Shown piece after piece: positions 25,929-35,066 of a stretch of DNA of 64,000 bases. Source of the stretch: Brenneria goodwinii. Its GTDB lineage: Bacteria > Pseudomonadota > Gammaproteobacteria > Enterobacterales > Enterobacteriaceae. Position numbers and translations under genes: made by a program. Each line of letters begins with the position of its first letter. Within the stretch, counting starts at the first letter, position 1. Under the pieces are notes generated by a model. The model was not told the DNA's origin. It saw only the letters and a program-made list of their open reading frames with translations, and did no database searches. The DNA is taken from contig NZ_CP014137.1 of assembly GCF_002291445.1 (NCBI RefSeq), positions 1,054,001-1,118,000 on the forward strand. Direction: 5' to 3'.

Positions 25929-25953
25929 TTTGTGCTGTTTTTTGTATTTGTGC
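25929..25953. promoter_or_regulatory. Candidate operator: TTTGTGC direct repeats
   Basis: TTTGTGC occurs at 25929-25935 and again at 25947-25953 in the same direction, 18 bases apart, in the divergent DeoR/aminotransferase gap. T-rich direct repeats of this kind are common DeoR-family operators. This is inference from position and pattern only. Confidence 0.35.
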
Positions 25954-26077
25954 ATTTTATTGCTTTTGATGTATGGTGATGCCCATATTCTAACCGCTCC
26001 ATTCATTTCAGTTGTCGATCTTGCGGCAGTAATGGAACCGGCCTTAACCCTAATTAATTGTTTATAATGGAGTTGTC

Positions 26078-27409
26078 ATGGCGATACGTTCAACCATTAT
26101 GGATACCAATAGCTTTCGCGCGGAACACGCCGATGCGCTGGATGCGGATATTCGTAACCTGACCGAGAAGCGCGGTCAGCTGCTTGGCGAGTCTTATCGG
26201 TTGTTTTATCGCAATCCGGTGCATTTGGTGCGCGGCAAGGGGCAATATCTTTGGGATGCGGCCGGCGATCAATACCTTGACGTGTATAACAACGTCGCCA
26301 GTATCGGTCATTGCCATCCGGCGGTGATTGAGGCGGTGCATCAACAGATGAGCCTGTTGAACACCCACACCCGCTATTTACATGAACGTATTTTAGACTA
26401 TTCCGCCGATCTGCTGGCGACGATGCCGAATGAAATCAATAAAGCGATGTATATGTGCACCGGATCCGAGGCGAACGATCTGGCAATCCGCGTGGCAAGA
26501 GCCTACAGCGGCGGCAGCGGGATCATTGTCAGCCGCGAAGCCTATCACGGCACCAGCGAACTGACCTCCGGCGCTTCGCCCGCGTTGGGCAGTGGGCAAC
26601 CGCTCGCCGCCACCACGCGTCTGGTGCCCGCGCCCGATCGTTATCGGGTGGATGCGCCGGACCTGGGCGTATGGTTCGCCAATGAGATACAAAAGCAGAT
26701 TGATGATATGACCGCCAACGGCATTAAGTTCGCCGGTTTTCTGGCCGATTCTATCTTTTCATCCGATGGCGTCTTGCCGGGGCCGGTCGGCTATCTGCAA
26801 CCCGCCATCGATGTGGTGCATGCCAACGGCGGCATTTTTATTGCCGATGAAGTTCAGCCCGGATTTGCCCGCACCGGCGACAGTTTCTGGGGCTTCGCCC
26901 GGCACAATGTAGTGCCGGACGTGGTGACGATGGGCAAACCGATGGGTAACGGCATTCCCATCTCCGCGCTGTTGGCTAAAGCCGATGTGCTGGCGGCGTT
27001 CAGCGATGCCATCCCTTACTTTAATACCTTTGGCGGCAATCCGGTTTCCATCGCCGCCGCGCAGGCGGTCTTACGCGTGATCAGAGAGGAAAACCTGCAG
27101 CAGCATAGTCTGGTTGTCGGCGAAAAGCTGCGCCGGGAGCTTGGCTATTTGGCGCAGCGGCACGAATGCGTCGGCGATGTGCGCGGGGCCGGGCTGTTTA
27201 TCGGTTTTGAGCTGGTCAGCAATCGCGAGAGTAAAACACCGGATAAACAATTGGCGCTGGATGTGATTGAACGGCTGCGCGCCGAACGCGTTCTGACCTC
27301 GGTTGCCGGGCCGCACGGCAACGTATTGAAACTGCGACCGCCGCTGGCTTTTCAACAGCAGGATATCGATTGGCTGGTTGGCGCGCTGGATAAGGCGCTG
27401 CCTCAGTAA
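26078..27409 (+). CDS. Class III aminotransferase (PLP-dependent)
   Basis: 443 residues with the class III fold: YNNVASIGHCHPAVIEAV, TGSEANDLAIRVAR, the PLP-binding FIADEVQPGFARTG and the Schiff-base lysine in GKPMGNG (Lys287). Overall it resembles the branch containing AGXT2 and ethanolamine-phosphate phospho-lyase, so it may be a lyase rather than a true aminotransferase. GGAG lies 8 bases upstream of the chosen start. It is divergent from the DeoR-type regulator. The substrate is not known. Confidence 0.9.
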   Translation: MAIRSTIMDTNSFRAEHADALDADIRNLTEKRGQLLGESYRLFYRNPVHLVRGKGQYLWDAAGDQYLDVYNNVASIGHCHPAVIEAVHQQMSLLNTHTRYLHERILDYSADLLATMPNEINKAMYMCTGSEANDLAIRVARAYSGGSGIIVSREAYHGTSELTSGASPALGSGQPLAATTRLVPAPDRYRVDAPDLGVWFANEIQKQIDDMTANGIKFAGFLADSIFSSDGVLPGPVGYLQPAIDVVHANGGIFIADEVQPGFARTGDSFWGFARHNVVPDVVTMGKPMGNGIPISALLAKADVLAAFSDAIPYFNTFGGNPVSIAAAQAVLRVIREENLQQHSLVVGEKLRRELGYLAQRHECVGDVRGAGLFIGFELVSNRESKTPDKQLALDVIERLRAERVLTSVAGPHGNVLKLRPPLAFQQQDIDWLVGALDKALPQ

Positions 27410-27803
27410 GCGCCGGTTTTCCCAACGATTAACCTCCACGGAACGGGCGCCTCTGCGGGCGTCCGGCTCCGGCGTTCCCTACAATATCCTCCATCGCCCA
27501 CCCGGTTATACGATCGGGTGGCGTTCGCTTACTGCCTGATACGGTTGAGATCTGCCGGGCGCCGCGAAAGGAATGTTCATTCTGCGCAACGCATCGCATT
27601 ATTCTTACAGTTTTTATTAAATGAATCGTAAACAAATACACTATTATTACGCGCTGTGTATTCGAGTATGTTGGCGCTGTAGGTGAGTCGTTATTCTCAC
27701 CATGCCGGTTTTCACGGCGCATTGGCTAACTGATTTTTTCAAACCTGTCTTGTGCTTCAGTGAGTTACCCTGATGCCTGGATTGATAGGGTCTGTATAAA
27801 AGA
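27410..27803. other. Intergenic stretch with a hairpin, before bglX
   Basis: CGCCCACCCG...CGGGTGGCG near 27496-27524 forms a stem (one bulged base) that may end the aminotransferase transcript, although no T run follows. The AT-rich part from about 27595 probably carries the bglX promoter. No gene is seen. Confidence 0.5.
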
Positions 27804-30110
27804 ATGAAATGGCTTACTTCACTGACGATTGCAATTGGACTTGCCTGTAACCCTGTATTTGCCCAGGAAATCGCTTCCGCCCCTTTGTCTGTTACAACGT
27901 CACATCAGCAGCGGGATGCGTTTGTTACTGATTTAATAAACAAAATGACGCTGAGTGAAAAAATCGGACAGCTCAGATTGATCAGCGTCGGGACGGATAA
28001 CCCGAAAGCGGCGATTCGTGAAATGATCAGAAATGGTCAGGTCGGAGCCATTTTTAATACGGTTACGCGGCCCGATATCCGTGCTATGCAGGATCAGGTC
28101 ATGCAGCTCAGCCGTTTGAAAATTCCCCTGTTTTTTGCTTACGACGTGGTGCACGGCCAGCGCACCATTTTCCCCATTGCGTTGGGGCTGGCATCCAGTT
28201 GGGACATGGATGCCATCGCGCTAAGCGGGCGGATTGCCGCCTATGAAGCCACGGAAGACGGCTTGAATATGACCTGGGCGCCGATGGTCGATATTACCCG
28301 CGATCCTCGCTGGGGACGGGTCTCTGAAGGTTTCGGCGAAGATACCTGGCTAACCAGTAAAATAGCCGGCGTAATGGTGAAAGCGTTTCAGGGGGATGAC
28401 GTGACGGCGCGCCATTCATTGATGACCAGCGTGAAACACTATGCGCTTTACGGCGCGGTTGAAGGCGGCCGAGATTACAACACGGTGGACATGAGCCCCC
28501 AGCGAATGTTTCAGGATTATATGCCGCCCTACAAAGCCGCCATTGATGCGGGCAGCAGCGGCGTGATGGTGGCGCTGAATTCCATTAACGGTACGCCGGC
28601 CACGGCCAATAGCTGGTTGCTGAAAGATATTCTGCGCGACCAGTGGAAATTTACCGGGATCACCATTACCGACCATGGCGCGATTAAAGAGCTAATTAAA
28701 CATGGGGTGGCGAGTAGTCCGCGCGATGCTTCCCGTCTGGCGTTGAAATCCGGCGTGGGTATGAGCATGAGTGATGAATATTTCATGCGCTATTTGCCTG
28801 AACTGGTCAAGAGCGGGGCGGTGAGCGAGCGGGAAATCGATGAAGCCTGCCGCCAGGTGCTGAACGTAAAATATGACATGGGGCTGTTCCAGGATCCCTA
28901 TCGCCATCTGGGGGCGGCGGATTCCGATCCCGCCGATACCAATGCGGAGAGCCGTTTACATCGTCTGGAAGCGCGCGACGTTGCGCGCAGAAGTCTGGTT
29001 TTGCTGAAAAACCGCCTGCAGACGCTGCCGTTGAAAAAACAGGGAACCATTGCCGTTGTCGGGCCGTTGGCCGACAGCAAACGCGACACCATGGGGAGCT
29101 GGTCTGCGGCCGGCGTAACCAAGCAGACGATCACCGTTTATCAGGGCATTAAAAATGCGGTGGGCGATAAAGCCCGCATTGTGTATGCCAAAGGCGCGAA
29201 TGTCAGTAACCATCAGGGAATTATTGATTTTCTTAATCTGTATGAAGATGCCGTTCAGGTCGACAAACGCTCGCCGCAGGTGATGATTGACGAAGCGGTG
29301 CAGGCGGCTAAACAGGCTGATGTCGTGGTTGCGGTGGTGGGGGAAGCGGCGGGTATGGCGCATGAAGCTTCAAGCCGCACCAATATTGATCTGCCGCAAA
29401 GCCAGAAGGCGCTGATCGCTGCTTTGAAAGCGACCGGTAAACCGCTGGTGTTGGTGTTGATGAATGGGCGTCCATTGGCGCTGGTGCGGGAAGATCAACA
29501 GGCGGATGCGTTGTTGGAAACCTGGTTCAGCGGAACCGAGGGGGGTAATGCGATTGCCGATGTCCTGTTCGGCGACTATAACCCTTCGGGCAAACTGCCG
29601 ATGTCCTTCCCACGCTCCGTTGGCCAAATTCCAATCTATTACAACCATTTACCGACCGGCCGTCCCTATACGCCGGAAAACCCCGGCAAGTACACTTCTC
29701 ATTATTACGATGAGGCGAACGGGCCGCTCTATCCGTTTGGTTATGGCCTGAGCTATACCACGTTCAGCGTTTCGGATGTTCGCTTATCCAGCCAGACCAT
29801 GAAGCGCGATGGCGCGGTAACAGCCAGCGTAACGGTTAAAAATACCGGCGATCGGGCGGGCGAAACGGTGGTACAGCTGTACTTGCATGATGTGGTGGCA
29901 TCCATCAGCCGACCAGTGAAAGAACTGCGAGGCTTTCAGAAAGTGATGCTGCAACCCGGCGAATCACGTACCGTCAGCTTCCCCATCGAACCGGATGCGC
30001 TGAAATTCTACAATGCCCGCATGCAGCAGGTGGTGGAGCCTGGTCAATATGAGGTATTTATCGGCTTGGATTCACAACGTGTGAAAAGTCAGCATTTCAC
30101 TTTGTTATAG
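27804..30110 (+). CDS. bglX: Periplasmic beta-glucosidase (GH3)
   Basis: 768 residues, close to E. coli BglX. Signal peptide to about residue 20 (PVFAQ). The N-terminal GH3 barrel has the conserved DITRDPRWGR and SVKHY...R (substrate binding) and the nucleophile Asp290 in TITDHGAI. The alpha/beta sandwich has ANSWLL and SGRPLALV-like elements (here MNGRPLAL) and TWFSGTEGGNAIADVLFGDYNPSGKLP. A fibronectin-III-like domain ends the protein (GETVVQLYLHD, LRGFQKVMLQPGES). It hydrolyses beta-glucosides, including plant-derived ones, in the periplasm. Confidence 0.96.
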   Translation: MKWLTSLTIAIGLACNPVFAQEIASAPLSVTTSHQQRDAFVTDLINKMTLSEKIGQLRLISVGTDNPKAAIREMIRNGQVGAIFNTVTRPDIRAMQDQVMQLSRLKIPLFFAYDVVHGQRTIFPIALGLASSWDMDAIALSGRIAAYEATEDGLNMTWAPMVDITRDPRWGRVSEGFGEDTWLTSKIAGVMVKAFQGDDVTARHSLMTSVKHYALYGAVEGGRDYNTVDMSPQRMFQDYMPPYKAAIDAGSSGVMVALNSINGTPATANSWLLKDILRDQWKFTGITITDHGAIKELIKHGVASSPRDASRLALKSGVGMSMSDEYFMRYLPELVKSGAVSEREIDEACRQVLNVKYDMGLFQDPYRHLGAADSDPADTNAESRLHRLEARDVARRSLVLLKNRLQTLPLKKQGTIAVVGPLADSKRDTMGSWSAAGVTKQTITVYQGIKNAVGDKARIVYAKGANVSNHQGIIDFLNLYEDAVQVDKRSPQVMIDEAVQAAKQADVVVAVVGEAAGMAHEASSRTNIDLPQSQKALIAALKATGKPLVLVLMNGRPLALVREDQQADALLETWFSGTEGGNAIADVLFGDYNPSGKLPMSFPRSVGQIPIYYNHLPTGRPYTPENPGKYTSHYYDEANGPLYPFGYGLSYTTFSVSDVRLSSQTMKRDGAVTASVTVKNTGDRAGETVVQLYLHDVVASISRPVKELRGFQKVMLQPGESRTVSFPIEPDALKFYNARMQQVVEPGQYEVFIGLDSQRVKSQHFTLL

Positions 30111-30172
30111 AACCGCCGCGCAGCCATCGGCGGCCAGTGTTGCCGACGGTGGCTATGGCTGAGGGAGAGGAT

Positions 30173-30736
30173 ATGCCGTTAACGGAAGTTATTCTGGTTG
30201 ATGAAAACGACAGGCCGACAGGCGTGATGGAGAAGCTGGCGGCGCATGAGCAAGGCGTAATGCATCGTGCGATTTCCGTTTATATCTTCAATTCCCGGCA
30301 CCAGCTATTGCTGCAACAGCGGGCCAACGGAAAATATCACAGCGGGGGATTATGGAGCAATACCTGCTGCGGTTACCCGTCTCCCGGCGAGGAGACGCTG
30401 CCGGCGGCCCATCGCCGTTTGTATCAGGAAATGGGGCTGCGGTGCGCGCTTACCGCGATGTTTACGCTGACCTATCGCCTGCCGCTGGAAAACGGGTTGA
30501 TCGAACATGAATTCGGGCATGTCTATTTCGGTATGACGGATGATATCCCCGCTGCCGATCCCGATGAAGTCGGAAAATTTCAGTATCTTTCGCTGGAACA
30601 GGTTAGACGGCAAATGGATGCTTCGCCGGAAGCCTTTACCGACTGGTTTAAGCTGACATTTTCGCGTATTCCGGCCTATTGGGCGCAATTTCATGCCGCG
30701 CAGAATGGCGGCGACGCTGCGGCGGGGAAAGATTAA
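30173..30736 (+). CDS. idi: Isopentenyl-diphosphate delta-isomerase, type I
   Basis: The ATG at 30173 follows GAGGGAGAGG, giving 187 residues (E. coli Idi has 182). The Nudix-like fold shows LQQRANGKYHSGGLWSNTCCGYPSPGE with the catalytic Cys and metal-binding His, and EHEFGHVYFG with the catalytic Glu. It interconverts IPP and DMAPP for isoprenoid synthesis in the cytoplasm. Its stop overlaps the end of the convergent yohO by 3 bases. Confidence 0.95.
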   Translation: MPLTEVILVDENDRPTGVMEKLAAHEQGVMHRAISVYIFNSRHQLLLQQRANGKYHSGGLWSNTCCGYPSPGEETLPAAHRRLYQEMGLRCALTAMFTLTYRLPLENGLIEHEFGHVYFGMTDDIPAADPDEVGKFQYLSLEQVRRQMDASPEAFTDWFKLTFSRIPAYWAQFHAAQNGGDAAAGKD

Positions 30737-30840
30737 CCGCCGTGCACGATGATGATGTAACCAACCAGCATCATGCCGCCGATCCCGCCAAGGGCGCAGA
30801 GGGCAAATAGCCCGATAATCCCTGCTTTGCCTAAGTTCAT
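30733..30840 (-). CDS. yohO: Small inner membrane protein YohO
   Basis: A 35-residue frame on the minus strand: MNLGKAGIIGLFALCALGGI, continuing GGMMLVGYIIIVHGG. It has the same length and layout as E. coli YohO (one hydrophobic helix with ALGGIGGVML), which also lies near bglX. AAAGGA sits 7 bases upstream of the ATG. Its role is unknown. It runs convergently into the end of idi. Confidence 0.85.
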   Translation of the reverse strand: MNLGKAGIIGLFALCALGGIGGMMLVGYIIIVHGG

Positions 30841-30871
30841 CTGGTTATCCTTTGGTTAATTCCCCCGGATT

Positions 30872-30915
30872 ATACCCTAAATAATTCGCGTTGCGAGAAA
30901 GCCGACGCCCCGGCA
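30872..30915. repeat. Possible enterobacterial intergenic repeat piece
   Basis: TATACCCTAAATAATTCG followed by a GTTGC-type stretch resembles a short repeat seen many times between genes in Pectobacterium, Serratia and relatives. This is recognised from memory; only one copy is evident in the window. Confidence 0.35.
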
Positions 30916-30937
30916 TCTATGACGCTGAAGAAAGCCT

Positions 30938-31570
30938 TCAGTGATGAAACAGGAGCGCTAAACCAAAGACGATCAAAATGACGCCGGCGCCGCGCTCGAT
31001 CGGATTCAGATAACGCTCAAGCCGCTGCTGTATCCGCGGCAGCGTAATCAGCATGGCAAGCAGCAGATCCCAGCCGAGTACGATGGAAAACATCCAGACC
31101 CCGCTGAATATTTGCTGAATAGGGGTGACATGCGGGCCAAGAATGGTGGTCATCAGGCTGATGTAAAACAGGATGTTCTTGGGGTTCAACAGTGCGGAGC
31201 CCAGCCCCAGCAGAATTTGCCGGGGAAACTCGGGACAGTTGCCGGCCAGCTGTGCAGGTGTCGCCAGATGCGGCGCAGGGCTTTTCAGCAGTTGATAACC
31301 AATCCATAACAGATAACAGGCGCCGCTCAATTCAACGATCGTAAAGAGCCGCGGCGAATGCTGGATGCCCGCCCAACCGATTATCGCCAGAAAAATATAA
31401 AGGCCGTTTCCCAGCGCGATACCGAGGCAAATGCCGGCGCTGCCCCGCAAGCGGTAGCGAATCGCATAGGCGGTGAGCAGGAAAAAATCCGGGCCGGGGC
31501 TCAGTAAAGCAATAAAATGAGCCAGCGCCAGCGCCGGGAAATTATCGGGAAAGAGTGTACTGATGTGCAT
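30938..31570 (-). CDS. LysE/RhtB-family amino acid exporter
   Basis: The likely start is the ATG at 31570 (MHISTLFP...), giving 210 residues; an upstream start at 31612 would add 14 untypical residues. Motifs: IALLSPGPDFFLLTAYAIRYRLRGSAGICLGI and GSALLNPKNILFYISLM, with about six membrane helices. It lies 51 bases downstream of an AraC-type regulator on the same strand, which probably controls it. The substrate is unknown. Confidence 0.9.
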   Translation of the reverse strand: MHISTLFPDNFPALALAHFIALLSPGPDFFLLTAYAIRYRLRGSAGICLGIALGNGLYIFLAIIGWAGIQHSPRLFTIVELSGACYLLWIGYQLLKSPAPHLATPAQLAGNCPEFPRQILLGLGSALLNPKNILFYISLMTTILGPHVTPIQQIFSGVWMFSIVLGWDLLLAMLITLPRIQQRLERYLNPIERGAGVILIVFGLALLFHH

Positions 31571-31621
31571 AATGCCGGGACCTCGCAGAGTAATCGAGGT
31601 CAGTCTAGGCATTTGATATCG

Positions 31622-32476
31622 CTATTTATTGTCAAATATTGATCGGGCCAGCCGATATTGTCCGGGCGTGGCCGCCGTGTATTGCACGAAGATTTTATGG
31701 AAATGGCTCTGATCGCAAAAACCGCTCTGATAGCCGGCATCGGCCAGCGGCGCGCCCTTTTTCAGCAGACTCTTGGCATATTCCACGCGCGCATTATTAA
31801 GAAATGCCATGGGGGTAATGCCGGTATGGCGGCGAAAATGGCGCACAATGGTTTCCCGCCGCAGATTTAACTCATCCGCTAATGTTTCCAGCGACGGCGC
31901 TCCCTGCAAGTTGCTGAGCAGACGCTGGCGTACATGCTGCGCCGTCAGTTGGGCCAGGGCGGAGGAGGCCGGCTGTGCATCGGTTTGTCGAAGCGGAACG
32001 CAATATTGCTGTAACAGCGGCGTTATCAACGCATTCAGCGTTTGCCGGGCGGCGGCGATCTCTGCGCGATGAAGTTGGCCGATCAGATGCAGATAACCGG
32101 CAAACAGCGCGGGGTCGCGCAGCCTAATACAGCGGCAGTACAGTGAGTAGACGGGATATCCGCATATTTCCGACAGTTGTTTCAGGCACCATTGCGTATC
32201 CAGATACAGCATGTGATAGCTGCGGGTCTGGCCCGGTAAGGGGTTGCAACTGTGAGGCTGCCGGGGATCGATGAAAATCAGATCGCCGGCCTGCAAGCGG
32301 TGCTTTTCCCCGCGGTAATGACAGATCGTCGAGCCCTGTTCGATAGCGCCGATAGAGAACTGCGCATGGCTATGCGTTTTATAGCCTTGGCTGCTGCGCC
32401 AGGTGGAACGGCTCTCGACATAAGGAAGCCGCGGGGAAAACCAGTATGACTGTTCGATAGTATGAACGGATGACAT
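31622..32476 (-). CDS. AraC-family regulator with cupin sensor domain
   Basis: 284 residues from the ATG at 32476, which has AAGG 6 bases upstream; an ATG four codons earlier is possible. N-terminal AraC_binding cupin (THSHAQFSIGAIEQGS, LQAGDLIFIDPRQPHSCNP) and two C-terminal helix-turn-helices (SLETLADELNLRRETIVRHFRRHTG; ADAGYQSGFCDQSHFHKIF). It precedes the LysE-type exporter gene, and such pairs usually regulate amino acid export. Confidence 0.9.
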   Translation of the reverse strand: MSSVHTIEQSYWFSPRLPYVESRSTWRSSQGYKTHSHAQFSIGAIEQGSTICHYRGEKHRLQAGDLIFIDPRQPHSCNPLPGQTRSYHMLYLDTQWCLKQLSEICGYPVYSLYCRCIRLRDPALFAGYLHLIGQLHRAEIAAARQTLNALITPLLQQYCVPLRQTDAQPASSALAQLTAQHVRQRLLSNLQGAPSLETLADELNLRRETIVRHFRRHTGITPMAFLNNARVEYAKSLLKKGAPLADAGYQSGFCDQSHFHKIFVQYTAATPGQYRLARSIFDNK

Positions 32477-32650
32477 AAGAGCCTTCATCTTTCGGGGCGC
32501 CTGCCCTGAATTATCATTGGCGCCAAAACATAGGCTTACCCTAACCGGCGGTCCGGATTTTGTCGAGAGGGGAATGTGCGGCGATATCGGCTGACGTTAC
32601 GGACAGTCTGTGGGACAATACCCGCCAGATTGACTGAATACAGAGAATGC

Positions 32651-34759
32651 ATGGCGCTGTCCCCCGCAATAAAGCAGCAGATTGGCCAATGGTATAAGGC
32701 GCTGCAACAACAGATTCCGGATTTTATTCCCCGCATACCCCAACGACAGATGATTGCTGAAGTGGCAAAAACGCTGGCGGGGGACTATCCGCGCCATTTA
32801 GCCATCGAAGCGCCTACCGGCGTAGGCAAAACGCTCTCCTATTTGATTCCCGGTATCGCGGTCGGCAGGGCGGAAGAAAAAACGCTGGTGGTCAGCACGG
32901 CCAATGTGGCCTTGCAGGATCAAATCTTCAGCAAAGATTTGCCCTTGCTGCAAAAGTTTATCCCCGAGTTGACATTCACCGCGGCATTTGGCCGCGGACG
33001 CTATGTTTGTCCGCGTAATTTGGCCATGCTGGCGACGGATGTGGATGCGCAGGGGGATTTAACCCTGTTTCTGGATGATGAACGGGTGCCGTCGAGCCGC
33101 GAAGAGCAAGGAAAATGCGCGCGTATCGAAAAGGCTTTGCAAAGCTATGCCTGGGACGGCCTGCGCGATCACTATCAGGAGTCGATTGACGACGGCCTGT
33201 GGCGAAAACTCAGCACCGATAAAGCCAACTGCCTTGGGCACAATTGTCACTATTTCCGCGAATGTCCGTTTTTTATCGCCCGCCGCGAAATTGAAAATGC
33301 CGATGTGGTGGTAACCAACCACGCATTGGTGATGGCGGCAATGGAAAGCGAGTCCGTGTTGCCGAATCCTAAAGATCTGCTGCTGGTGCTGGACGAAGGG
33401 CACCACATCCCCGATGTGGCGCGCGATACGTTGGAAATGTCCGGCGATATCACGCCTGACGCCATAACGTTGCAACTGGAGCAATTGGTGCAGCAGATCG
33501 GGCTGTGTATGTCGCAGTTCGCGCCGAAGTCGCCGCCGCGGCTGGCGCACAGTGAACGGCTGACCAGCCATTGCGAAGAGATGCGTGAGACGGTGGGCGC
33601 ATTGGCGCAAATGTGCGGACTTTTTTTGCCGCAAGAGGGCGGCGAAGCGGAGTATCGCTTCCCGATGGGTAAAATGCCGGATGAAATGCGCGCAAGCTGT
33701 ACCCGGTTATTTAAGCTGACCGATAGTCTGCGCGCGTTAACGGAGTTCATGCTCAACGATCTCAGCGAAAAAACCGGGAAACACGATGTGGTGCGTTTGC
33801 ATCATGCGCTGTTGAAAATGAGCCGGCTGCTGGGCTATCTGGAGGCGTTAAGCAAACTGTGGCGTCTGGCGGCGATGGAGAAATCGTCCAATGCGCCGGT
33901 ATCCAAATGGCTTACCCGCTATGTTCGCGACGGTCAATCGCATCTGTCCCTGCACTGTGCCGGGATTCGAGTGTGCGACCAGCTTGAAAAATTGTTATGG
34001 GATCATGTGCCGCACGTGGTGGTGACATCGGCGACGCTGCGATCGTTGAACAGTTTCTCGCGTTTACAGGAGTTATCCGGCCTGAGCGAGGACGCCGGGG
34101 ATCGTTTCATGGCGTTGAGTTCGCCGTTCAACCACCGTGAGCAAGGGCGGTTGGTGATCCCGAAAATGCGTTATGAACCGCTGATGGCAAATGAGCCGCA
34201 GCACATTGCCGAAATGGCGCGCTTTTTCCGCTCGGAGCTGCAACAGGGCAAGCATCACGGCCTGTTGATGCTGTTCGCCAGCCAGCGGGCGATGCAGCTT
34301 TTCCTGACTCAGGTCGCCGATTTGCGCTTGATGCTGCTGGTGCAAGGGGATAAGCCGCGTTATCGGCTGGTGGAACTGCACCGCCAGCGCGTGCAGCAGG
34401 GGCAGACCAGCGTATTGATCGGCCTGCAATCCTTTGCCGAAGGATTGGATTTGAAGGGCGATTTACTGTCTCAGGTGCATATCCATAAAATCGCCTTCCC
34501 GCCCATTGACAGCCCGGTGATTCTGACGGAAGGCGAGTGGTTGAAAAGCCTGAAACGTCATCCGTTCGTGGTGCAGAGTTTACCCAGCGCGTCATTCAAT
34601 CTTATCCAGCAGGTCGGTCGCCTGATCCGCAGCCATGAATGCTTCGGTGAAATCGTTATTTACGACCGCCGCCTGTTAACCAAAGGCTATGGCGCCCAGT
34701 TGCTTGCCGCCTTGCCCGTTTTCCCGATCGAAGAACGGGCGATGCCGCAGGGCGATTAG
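32651..34759 (+). CDS. dinG: ATP-dependent DNA helicase DinG
   Basis: I start at the ATG of MALSPAIK (32651), giving 702 residues with E. coli numbering. Walker A APTGVGKT is at 54-61. The four iron-sulfur cysteines Cys120, Cys194, Cys199 and Cys205 are at their known places (GRYVCP, NCLGHNCHYFRECP). The DEAH-type box is DEGH, and the C-terminal helicase motif QQVGRLIRS is present. It is a 5'-3' superfamily 2 helicase that resolves R-loops and unusual DNA structures. ybiB follows, as in E. coli. Confidence 0.96.
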   Translation: MALSPAIKQQIGQWYKALQQQIPDFIPRIPQRQMIAEVAKTLAGDYPRHLAIEAPTGVGKTLSYLIPGIAVGRAEEKTLVVSTANVALQDQIFSKDLPLLQKFIPELTFTAAFGRGRYVCPRNLAMLATDVDAQGDLTLFLDDERVPSSREEQGKCARIEKALQSYAWDGLRDHYQESIDDGLWRKLSTDKANCLGHNCHYFRECPFFIARREIENADVVVTNHALVMAAMESESVLPNPKDLLLVLDEGHHIPDVARDTLEMSGDITPDAITLQLEQLVQQIGLCMSQFAPKSPPRLAHSERLTSHCEEMRETVGALAQMCGLFLPQEGGEAEYRFPMGKMPDEMRASCTRLFKLTDSLRALTEFMLNDLSEKTGKHDVVRLHHALLKMSRLLGYLEALSKLWRLAAMEKSSNAPVSKWLTRYVRDGQSHLSLHCAGIRVCDQLEKLLWDHVPHVVVTSATLRSLNSFSRLQELSGLSEDAGDRFMALSSPFNHREQGRLVIPKMRYEPLMANEPQHIAEMARFFRSELQQGKHHGLLMLFASQRAMQLFLTQVADLRLMLLVQGDKPRYRLVELHRQRVQQGQTSVLIGLQSFAEGLDLKGDLLSQVHIHKIAFPPIDSPVILTEGEWLKSLKRHPFVVQSLPSASFNLIQQVGRLIRSHECFGEIVIYDRRLLTKGYGAQLLAALPVFPIEERAMPQGD

Positions 34760-35066
34760 CTATCGTCGTGATCGGCGCGCCGCTGCTGATACGGATATCA
34801 ATATGAACTCCGCGCCTTTAACCCGCCATCGGCTGTCGCCGATGCTGACTCAGTTTGCGATATTGTTGGGGCGACATGCCGATCTATTTATTAAAGGTAC
34901 TGTAGTAGCGGCTGCCGGAGCGGCTATTTACGTTACTCAGCCGCAAGAAAAACATGCTATTTTCGCAGATAAGCTATTAACTATACCCAGAGACTGCAAC
35001 GCGCGGGCGGAGATGAAACCGCGCGTTGAAAGATAAAGGGGAAAATCGCGCTGAATGAGGGGCTGC
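34760..35066. other. Intergenic stretch dinG-ybiB
   Basis: A frame from an ATG at 34803 could encode about 77 residues with one hydrophobic segment (FIKGTVVAAAGAAIYV), but it has no convincing ribosome site and no known relative, so I do not call it. No strong hairpin is seen. Confidence 0.4.

Noticed and set aside
34803..35036. Possible 77-residue protein with one hydrophobic segment between dinG and ybiB
   Set aside because: Weak start context and no relative known to me; E. coli has no gene here.
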